64,000 nucleotides of DNA from Darksidea phi (taxonomy: Eukaryota; Ascomycota; Dothideomycetes; Pleosporales; Lentitheciaceae), in the NCBI GenBank assembly GCA_030770425.1, contig JASJFT010000223.1:1-64000 (forward strand), in the 5' to 3' direction. The notes under the pieces are model-generated. The model saw only the letters and a list, made by a program, of their open reading frames with translations. It ran no database searches and was not told where the DNA came from. Both the position numbers and the translations under genes were made by a program. Each line of letters begins with the position of its first letter. The stretch's first letter is position 1. This document shows positions 55,448-64,000 of this stretch, one piece after another.

Positions 55448-56928
55448 TGTTGCTGTCGATTGTTTGGTCTTCCTTGGTTTTGCGAAATATGTTCCCACTG
55501 GAACAAGGACTGTCGACGCTTTATACGGCCTTGGCCTTCGCCCAGGCTAGGATGATATTGAAATGCTATATATTATCCCGAGTTACACTGCTCGATGCAT
55601 GTATAGCGGCGGGATAACTGTCAATAAGCGCATGGTTCAGTATATTGGTCAAGTGGGCGTTACATGGCATTGCATCGATGAACGCACTTTGAGAGACATT
55701 GACCATCTAGCCAGCCCGGTAAAACATCCGTGTTTTAGGCCGGTGGTTGCTATACTGGCGACAGAAAAGGCGGATAAACTTTTCCGTGAGAAATGCGCAC
55801 CATTCGCAATTTACGCGGCGTTTCCTGATTCGATGGTCCCGAATCACGTTTGCCTCGCCGAAACACCCGCCAGGAAAACAATTTTGCCGCGGCATCTTGT
55901 GGGCTTTTACAAAGCAGCAGGCAAAGGGAAGGCAGCCCGGGCTCTTTCAGGTAGTGTTTTCTTGATTGACCGACGTCTGTAGTTGTTGTTAACAGGCGCT
56001 GTTTAGCGAAGTTTGAACTCAATTGAAGTAAGATTCCTCACGGACTTTTCTTTGGATGAGCGCACTGGGCTGCAACACGAGGGGATCAGAGCACTACGTC
56101 TTTCCACTGTTCCTCTACGGGAGAATGTCCGGGGAAGACGGACAGGCTGCCTTTGTGCCCCGCTTAGTATGACGCATCATTGAGATAATGAAACACCAGG
56201 CTTATTTTGCGCGAATCATCGAACATCAGGCTTGGTAGTGGTGTAGATCGGCACGGTTATGCATGTTGGGAACCCTGTGAATGCTGAATGGACATGCAGG
56301 TACATGTTTGGCCACGGGAACAAATATCGTGCCCTAATCCGAAACAGTTCGGTATAACACAGAGTGGCCCGGTCTTTAGGACGTTCAGGGATCGGCTGCT
56401 GAGGACCTGGTCTCGCTTCGCAATTGCGGGGAACGGAGAAATTTTAGTGCAGACTTGATCAATCCTATTGATTGAACGAGGGAACAATAATATACGAACT
56501 GCAGCCCCATCTGAAGGAGCCTATAGAAGCGGTTTTACTCAATATGTCGGGAAGGCACTTCTGCAGGACCCGATGGTTTTCTAAGATCATAGATCATCAT
56601 ATGTCCGCATTTGATTAACAAAGGCTAGCGATTCCATGGCTATCAAACCGGCCTCTCTTCCTTGGTAAACAAGCGTGAGTGGTGGAATGAGGGTTGGCTG
56701 GAGTACCGCCTGTATTGGGCACGAGTGGAATAAGTGCACCCAGGTAGAAAGAAAATGAAGTCATTTATTTATCTTAGCCCCTAGTGCGACCCCGATCTGC
56801 CGGGGTTGCTGAACTACTTATAGATATCGCGGACGGGCATTTTGCATAAAGTTGCAAGGACTACTTTCAAGGACCCCGTTCTCGTCGAACTTTCGCTCCG
56901 CACTTGTTTGCTCGGCATTCTAGCCAAG
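55448..56928. other. Shared upstream region of two esterase genes
   Basis: 1.5 kb between divergent esterase genes. The frame at 55563-55982 (139 codons) has no recognised motif and is not accepted. A TATA-like TATATATTA lies near 55567, about 120 bases from the left esterase ATG. Regulation of both genes from here is plausible, since both act on plant wall polymers. Confidence 0.5.
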
Positions 56929-57841
56929 ATGTTGTCCCGCCTATTTTCTGCGGGAGCGCTCCTGCTCCTGCTTTCTCTACTCGACAAAGTCATGGCAATG
57001 TCCGCCGGGTGCGGAAAGACTCCCACCCTTACGAGCGGCACAAAGACCATGACTGTGGCTGGAAAGCAACGCCAATACACGCTTAGAATTCCCGAGAATT
57101 ACGACAAGTCTAAGCCTTACAGGCTCGTCTTTGGATTCCACTGGTACGGTGCAAACATGGCCGACGTCGCTACGGGCCAAAGCGTGCAGCGTGGCGTATG
57201 GGACTACTACGGTCTCCGCAGACTGGCAAACGAGTCGACGATATTTGTTGCGCCTCAGGGTTTGGACAATGGCTGGGCGAACCCGAACGGCGACGATGTT
57301 ACGTTTGTCGATCAGATGATTAAGACTATCGAGTCTGACCTCTGTGTAAATGAGAAGCTGCGCTTCGCCACTGGATTCAGTTATGGTAATATTCACACTT
57401 GAAGTTCAAGACATGAACATATACTAATTTTGAGAAGGTGGCTTCATGTCGCACCAACTCGCATGCGTTCGCGCTTCGGTATTCCGAGCCGTTACTGTTT
57501 TATCTGGCGGCGGTCCATCCGGATTGAGCACTACCTGTAAGGATCCCATTGCCTATATGATCGTGTTTGGCATTAGCGACCGGATTGATGGTGGCCGTGC
57601 TGCGAGAGACCAATACGTCAAAATCAATGGCTGCACGGCACAAAATGCTCCTGAACCAGCAAAGGGGAGTCTCACTCATATCAAGACCGAGTATAAAGGT
57701 TGCAAAGAGGGTTATCCGGTAACCTGGATTGCTTTCGACGGCGGGCATATTGCTGCACCACAGGATGGCAAGTCTGGCGATAGCGGCACGAACAGCTTCA
57801 GCCCAGGAGAGACGTGGAAATTCTTTACTCAATTCACCTAA
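56929..57841 (+). CDS. Secreted feruloyl-esterase-like CE1 enzyme, 286 aa
   Basis: Exons 56929-57385 and 57438-57841 with a 52-base intron (ACTAAT branch) sum to 287 codons. A signal peptide is clear (MLSRLFSAGALLLLLSLLDK). The mature protein begins SAGCGKTPTLTSGTKTM, as in fungal feruloyl esterase B/C enzymes. The nucleophile Ser151 is in GFSYGG, and the intron cuts this motif. VFGISDRIDGG provides a probable Asp and DGGHIAAPQDG the catalytic His. RQYTLRIPENYDKSKPYRLV is a family block. It would release ferulate or similar phenolic acids from plant wall arabinoxylan. Confidence 0.92.
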
Positions 57842-58250
57842 TGGGTAATATGCGGATTGCCCGTCTACAAGATAGCCAGAATATAGTTGATAATGCACTA
57901 AGTCTTCGATCAATACGGAAAATTCGCAGAAAAGCTGCAATTCGCAGAAAAGCTGCCAACGAGTTGGTCAGAGGATGTCGCACACTGGAATTTTAGTGGG
58001 CTCGCTTATCTCTGGGGCAGCATGAAGATCAGAAAAGCTTGATGTAGGAAGGGGCAGTTGGAAAAGACGGCGTATAGACCAGGAGGATGGCCGGAATAAC
58101 GTCGGCACCCGATGCCAAGACCATGCGCGTCATCGAAGCGCCCAGCTGACTAATCGTCGATCGCTTCTGTGTGCGGCGAGCGGCCAGGATCCCTTCCCCC
58201 CCGTTCCCTGGCCACCACAAGACCCAAGTTTATTCAACTACCTACATTTC

Positions 58251-59846
58251 ATGGACGTTGATATCATCGTGGACACTTGCAATGAGGCGCTCAGAGATGC
58301 TTGGAAGGTCCAAGTTCAGCAGACGAGCAATACCAACAGCTTCACCCAATGGCTATCTAGCATTCACCCCCAACAACTACCTTGCAGCATCGAACGGAAC
58401 AAATATCACTACCCCTGTTGGAGACATGGCTCCTTCAATGCCTGCCTAAAGGTGACCTTCAGCGACGGCAAGGCTTTCGTTATTCGCTTCCCGATGCCGG
58501 GGCAGACCTGCGACAAACATCTCGACGAGAAGATTGGTGCTGAAGTAGCGGCAATCTCGATCATCCGCCAGAGGACCGACGTCCCAGTCCCTGAGGTCCT
58601 CGTTTGGGGTCCCGCTAGCAAAAACCCTCTAGGCTTGGGACCGTTTATGCTGGTCGAATACGTCGAAGGGCTTCCTCTGCAGAGCCTCCTCCTCGATCCC
58701 AAGATCGGTATGATGAAGGCCGATATTGACAAGACGATGCTCCGAGGCCTGTTCCGGCAAATGATCGAGGTTCAGCTTAAACTGTATAGCGTCAACCTCA
58801 ATTTCATCGGAAGTCTGGATCTGCAACCCCAGGCGAGAGCTAATGTCGGCTCTGGGAGCCCACCCTTGACCTTCAAGGCGACCGGAATGGGACAACTCGG
58901 AGGAGTCGACGGACTCGGTAAGATATTCAATTTGTCTTAGCCATTTCAGCCCTCGCAGTGTTTAACACAAGGGTGACATCTAATAGGCCACCGATCCCAA
59001 AGATTCGGATCAACTTACGAATACCTTTCCTACCTCCTTGAACAGAGCTGGCAGCAAATATTGATGCAGCCGAATGCCGCTCGCAACGAGACGGAGGCGA
59101 GCGCCCTATTTCGAGCATTCACGGTTCTTCGGTCGCGACTTGGCGACTTCGTCCATCCGACCTACAATCAAGGGAGTGCGAAGCTGGTCTGCGATGATTT
59201 GAGCATGAAGAATGCCATACTTAAGCCCATAGACGATCCCAACTTTCCCGCCTTCGCGGGCCTTATCGACCTCGAGTTCACTTATGCCGCACCCTCCCAG
59301 CTGGCTGCCACGATTCCCTGGTGGCTTCTCGAGGATCGTCCGACTAACCAGGCGTGGGACTGCGATGAGGGCGAGCCGCAAGACCTCTGGGAGAGGTTCG
59401 TGGAACATAAGGAACTGTACATGGCCACCTTGGCTGAGGTAGTGGCCGAGAGGGCGCGCTCGGGACACGGGGCAAGTGATAGGGAATTCGCCGAGAGGGC
59501 GCGGTCAGGACACGGGGCAAGTGATAGGGAATTCGCCGAGCTGGCCAAATGGTCGTGGGACTCGGGCGCCTGCTGGGTCCACATGATCCTCACGGTCAAC
59601 GGCCCCGGCTGGGCCAGCTTTCCGCTGATCCAGGTCAGGAAGATATACCGTGGACAGTGGGAAGCAGAAGAAGCGGCTGTTCCCCAGGGGCAGGTTGATG
59701 AGTTTGTCGCGGCGAAGATGGCAAGCTTGCAGCAGTATCGTGCTGAAGCTGATCAAGTGAGGGCCGCGAAGGCGGAAATGAAAGAGGGAAAGATGACGCT
59801 GGACCAGTTCACGTCTTTAGCAAATCGGTTGCATCCTCAGTGGTAG
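58251..59846 (+). CDS. APH-like kinase, 508 aa (paralog of 33394-34894)
   Basis: Exons 58251-58917 and 58987-59846 with a 69-base intron sum to 509 codons. N-lobe: HGSFNACLKVTFSDGKAFVI, RFPMPGQTCDKHLDEKIGAE, VPVPEVLVWG and NPLGLGPFMLVEYVEGLPL. The catalytic loop LVCDDLSMKNAIL has Asp and Asn, and FAGLIDLEFTYAAPSQLA the metal-binding Asp. The gene and its intron position resemble the APH-like gene at 33394-34894. A tandem 45-bp duplication gives ERARSGHGASDREFA twice, an insertion after the kinase core. The substrate is unknown. Confidence 0.88.
59445..59534 (+). repeat. In-frame 45-bp tandem duplication
   Basis: Two units at 59445-59489 and 59490-59534 differ by two bases and encode the 15-residue AERARSGHGASDREF twice inside the APH-like kinase. 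It is a recent slippage or unequal-crossing event. Confidence 0.95.
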
Positions 59847-60923
59847 AGCGGCTATTGCTCGTGTCAACTCTTCGTTAGTCCTAGAAGCGCGGCTGAGACG
59901 GCGCTTCGACAGGCTTGATCGGCGTCGTTCGCGGCTATTTCGTTGTAATAGAGGGCTGTAGGAAAAGCGACTCGATATATAGAGATCCGCTTTTAAAATA
60001 TCTTACTATGGAGGCGGCATAACGGCGCGGTGAAGTAGAGCGAAATCGACGCAGCCTAAAACGAGGAGTAATGTCGCGAAGTGTATTCGTCGAAGCCATC
60101 GTCGGAGAGTCGGCCGGTTACAGATGATATCTCACTGAGGGCAACACGTAAATGGTACGTCCTGGTTGATAGAGTGTCTGGTTGCGATGACGCAAAGAGT
60201 CCTCTGTGCGGGATGGGTTGAGGTGGTGGCACAGTATTTATAGGAAGTAGGCGGAGTAATGCAAATCGGTAGAATCACAAACCTGGAGGGACAGCGGCGA
60301 CCTACATGTCCGACAGGAGACTTGGCCAAATACTATTTGCGTGTTAGGCCGAGGTCGAATGAATTCACGAGGCAAGGCTATACGTGCAATTTCGTTCTTC
60401 GCAGCTCTGCGCGATTGCTTTTCGGCGCCCTCGCGGCCACGTCTAATCCTTCTACGACATTCAACATGTCGCAGAACACGATTCCAAGCGCAAAGATATC
60501 AGACCCCCGACTATGCCTTTGGAGAATGCCTGTCTCAGAGAACCTGTGTGCCACTTCAGAGGCGACGCATATTGGAGAGGAGCGGCTGGGCTATCGGTCG
60601 ATATTGCACTTGGGATCTCGAAATGGACAGAAGTACTGAAGTCAGCGAAAAAGCTAGCCTTAGCCGTAACTGGGAATGCGCATCGATAAGTCAATCGAAC
60701 GAAGATAAAGGCGAGTTGTTCCTAGCGTCAAGCTTCTTATTCGCTAGATAAAGTAAGAATACCGGGCAAGAGCGCGCCTTGCTGCGAAAACCCCCTAATT
60801 AGACGTGCCCGCTCTTGTGATGATGCACAGCATGCCACTCGACGATCTAAAATTTGGTGATATAACGTATGGTTGAACGGCATCCCGAAGGACAGAACTC
60901 CAAGTACCATTGCCCGTGACGAG
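59847..60923. other. Gene-poor stretch with a possible kinase scrap
   Basis: On the minus strand 60506-60449 reads SDIFALGIVFCDMLN, the helix-F region of a protein kinase (DIxxLG). No other kinase motif could be connected to it. The rest has no convincing gene. Confidence 0.35.
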
Positions 60924-62696
60924 TCACAAGTCCATTTTCTCCTTCCCCTTGTCCAGTTCTCTCCACCCCTCTTCCCTTAGGCGAAACTTCAGTCGAGGAC
61001 CAGTATGGTATGAGCCAAACTGGTCTCCCGTGTGAAACACCGGGCTCGTCCCTTCGTCAAGGTCACTGGCATCACCGCGTGGCCGTTCAAAGTCAAAGTA
61101 CCACAGCGTCTTTGCCAGGACAAGACTAGCTTCCAGGTACGCCATCGCTTTGCCGGCACACGCGCGAGAGCCAATAGAAAATGGAGTGAATGCATCCTGC
61201 ATGGCCTTCATCTCCTCTTCATTCATTTGACTCTCTCCTGGAATCCATCTCTCTGGCTTGAACACGAAGGGCTCGGGAAAGTAAGCTTCATTGTGATGGA
61301 TGGTATAGATGTTGACACCAATTCGTGTACCCGGCGGAATTGCATGGCCATCGATGACCACAGGGTCTGTGTTCGCATTCGCAGGCAACTCGCGCCACAA
61401 GGTGGTGTTAACTGGTGGAGTCATTCGCAGCGTTTCTTCGAGAAGAGCACGGAGATAGCGGCATCCAGACAGTTTCGGGCCGCTCTTTATTTCGGCTGAG
61501 GTCGCGAAGGTTGAGCGAATCTCACTAGCCAGCCTGTAATAGGCCCTCGGGTATCTTGAAAGATAGAAGAACGCGGCTGTCATCAGGGTGGTCGTGGTAT
61601 CGCCTCCTGTGGCTATTTAGCTTAGCTCAACAATTCTTTGCCTTTTCAACGTACCGGCAGGAATGAGAAATGTAGATTCCGACCACAGCTCCCTTTCACC
61701 AAGGCCTTCTCCCGTTTCGGGGTCTTTGTAGTCGGAGACAGATGAAAAGATGTCGGGTCTCGCATTCTTTTCTTCCGAGAGACGCGTCTTGATCATACCG
61801 ATGATCATATCATGAAATCTGCGGACATTCGGAAAGACATATGGTAACAGCAGCTTTTCCCAGCCGGTATACTTAAGCTCCGGAAATTGGATGTAGAGAT
61901 TGATGCGAAAGTTAGCCATTGAAATTCCTTTTGGGAGCCAGCGGTTTTTGGTGTCCGTCTGCAATTCGAAGCCGTGTCCAAATGCTAGTTCGCCACTGAT
62001 ATCGAGACCAAGCCAGCTGCATCGCTCACTCATGTCTGCGAGTGCATTCCCCATGCATGATTTGGCCAGCTGTCTCAAAAAAATGGTGATCTGGTCGTCC
62101 ATGACAGGCTCAAACTGGCGGATTGCTCGTTCATTCAGACCTTGCCCAATGATCCGTCTCTTAATACGGTGCAAGCGCTTGTCGATGACATTGAATAGGT
62201 TGAATACCGACGGTGCTGCCTGCGTTACCAGGTAGGCGCTTGCTTTGAATAGGCGCTCATTCTGATAGATATCTAAGCCTGTCAGTCTGCGTTTCGCTCG
62301 CAAAAAGGGTGAATCCTTACCATGCAGTGCCTGGGCGGAGTTGAAGACTAGCTTGTTCGGTCCTTGGCGAATGACGGGCCCTACGGCAACGTTTTCAATT
62401 AGCAACCTCAATGATACACTCTTCTCAATAAGTTATTACGTACCATACTTCTGATGATCTCGATACGTGGCCCGGTGGAGACTCCGTTGAAATGCGTAGT
62501 ATGCGCTATACCAGTCCGTGAGTTTAGCTATGAACGGTCCTGGATAAGAGCGCAGTGGATGGATCAACAAGCGATAAGAATAGACGACCACACACTGAAG
62601 TAATTAGCAGCGTAACCAAGACGGGCCGTTGAATCCTACTCTCAATGTGATGGCGGCAAGAAGAAGCTTGACGACATCAAGTCCAAATGATGGCAT
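60924..62696 (-). CDS. Cytochrome P450 monooxygenase, 522 aa
   Basis: Five exons (62696-62640, 62594-62444, 62380-62321, 62272-61655 and 61606-60924) sum to 523 codons. Introns are 45, 63, 48 and 48 bases. An N-terminal membrane anchor (VVKLLLAAITLRCVVVYSYR) is followed by the Pro-rich hinge HPLRSYPGPF. The I-helix is AGGDTTTT, the ExxR helix LLEETLRM, the PERW motif FKPERW, and the heme loop FSIGSRACAGKAM with the Cys ligand. It is an ER-bound class II P450 oxidising an unknown substrate. No partner biosynthetic gene is next to it. It is intact. Confidence 0.95.
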
Positions 62697-63664
62697 TATG
62701 GTCTCTCGTTGACAGGCGACAGTAGTTTGAGACTGGCAATGAAGAGACGCCGGATTTTTTCCAAATGGATCATGAGAAAGCTGTGATGCGCTGGTTTTTC
62801 CTCTAATGCAGTCGTGTGTAGCGTTGTGGGAGAAGCTCAGCCTTGGTGGGGTAATTAATGGCATAAAGGAAGGCAACTGGAAATTCAGCAGCTGAGCGCT
62901 TCCACGAGACCGTGCCACCTTGGCAAAAAAGGCAAAGAACCAATCAGCGCTAGTTGAGGTAATTAGCAGTGACTGTGTAACTGTTGGGGCTCCGAAACGG
63001 GAGAGCGGTAAAGGAAATGATTCGCTCGCGGCAAGGATCGGGACGACCTTGTGACTGATTGCTTCCGGTCGACCCTCCCAACGAAATATCGGTCAAAGCT
63101 TTTAGGGGAGATGCATGCATTCCGAGCACAGAGCTCAGCATCCGATGCTGTGCTGCCTTTTCGGTCTTAGACTGACTACCCTGACATCGAACGCGGGTAC
63201 AGGATGGAAAGCGAGACGCTGCAGAGGCTAAAAGCGCTGAGAATGAGAACCGAGCTAGTGTGCTTTCTCGAGCAAGGGGGCGCGGCATGATAGCAGTCAG
63301 AAGCCGTTCCCGAGACTGGCAGACTAGATATGAAGCTATACTACGCTACATACAAACCTTCACCCTCTCCGCCTAGGCTCTTGGGCTCCAAGGTCCTATT
63401 CATGTACACGTTACATGGTGTTTTTGGATGATGTATGAAAAAGGTCCATGCGCTTTTAGACGGAATGAAAAACTCGTCAACCTTTGCGACAGAAGTGAGA
63501 TAACATCAAATTGTAGCGTGAGCGCTGTGATTACAATCCACTTGATCAGACTGCGACTACAGCGTAGAAGTCAACCGGAGCTCTGCTGCATCCATGTTGC
63601 CATTCCCTGGATAAGCACTGCGTTCCATCGAGGCCACAGCACCTTTACGGCAGCGGGTACTTAC
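62697..63664. other. Intergenic; no accepted gene
   Basis: A 112-codon minus-strand frame (62950-63288) starts MPRPLARESTLARFSFSALL and could be a small secreted protein, but it has no further support. The first part is the P450 promoter. Confidence 0.4.
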
Positions 63665-63982
63665 AATGGAGTTCGGGTTCTCCTCGTTTGCAGCATCGTT
63701 GCTCCCGGAAGGCTCCGACTGGACGGTAAACTCTGACGTGACGCTGATATTAGTAAGAGGGACAAAATCCGATCTGTTCCAATCAGTGAATAGGCTTTCC
63801 GGATCCATTCGTGGCTTCGGACAACTAAATGGCCAGGGGATTTGTCCAGATGAGCTTGGCTGCTTGCCGGATGATGGCTTCGAGAAGGATTTGAAAGCTG
63901 AAACGACCCTGCGCACCCAAGGTGAATCGGCAAAAACCTTGGGTGTGGCTGGCAAGCACAAAACGAAGAAGCCAGAAACCAT
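63665..63982 (-). CDS. Hypothetical protein, first exon, near window edge
   Basis: From ATG 63982 it reads MVSGFFVLCLPATPKVFADS, signal-like or membrane-facing, then a Ser/Lys/Pro-rich region, ending ENPNSI at a good donor (GTAAGTAC at 63664). The next exon may start after CTGTAG near 63555 (SQSDQVDCNHS). Upstream sequence lies beyond the window, so the start is not certain. The family is unknown. Confidence 0.45.
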
Positions 63983-64000
63983 TTCCGCAATACACCATTG

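Noticed and set aside
55563..55982. 139-codon frame between the esterases
   Set aside because: No motif or protein-like pattern; antisense frames there are equally open.

Overview
The window looks like nuclear DNA of a filamentous ascomycete (Pezizomycotina). Genes are split by short introns (about 44-69 bases, GTRNGY donors, CTAAY-like branch points). The protein families are fungal: a Zn2Cys6 regulator, a FunK1 kinase, APH-like kinases, DUF3435, DUF7924 and CE1 esterases. The first 6.5 kb are an AT block of the kind left by repeat-induced point mutation (RIP). I do not assign a genus.

Layout. 1-6470: AT-rich block nearly free of CA and TG dinucleotides, without genes. 6.9-15.2 kb: a GNAT acetyltransferase, a five-exon helical-repeat gene with one in-frame TAG and a 67-bp palindrome near its start, and a DUF7924 gene. 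15.5-21.2 kb: a graveyard holding a frameshifted alpha/beta hydrolase, a SANT/Myb relic, a kinase with five stops, and two copies of a very small gene. 21.8-26.7 kb: an intact 1633-residue membrane/ankyrin protein with 13 near-identical 34-residue repeats. 28.3-33 kb: a shortened FunK1 kinase and low-complexity, coiled-coil reading frames of uncertain structure. 33.4-39 kb: an APH-like kinase, a possible MITE, a DUF3435 recombinase-family fragment and a complete SRPK-like kinase. 40-46.6 kb: tandem and inverted repeats, a 41-residue double CxxCxGxG mini-protein inside an inverted repeat, a small zinc-finger gene and two more broken genes, one carrying an NLR-type N-terminal domain.

47.1-62.7 kb is a healthier metabolic stretch: an amidase, an MFS transporter and a Zn2Cys6 regulator lie in a row on the minus strand, followed by two secreted CE1-type esterases, a second APH-like kinase and a cytochrome P450. 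The amidase, transporter and regulator could form a small catabolic cluster; this is inference from adjacency. A partial gene starts at the right edge.

Exon models for the SRPK-like kinase, amidase, MFS transporter, Zn2Cys6 factor, P450, both esterases, both APH-like kinases and the zinc-finger gene were checked by hand; in each, exon lengths add up to whole codons with consistent phases. No tRNA, rRNA or CRISPR array was seen.
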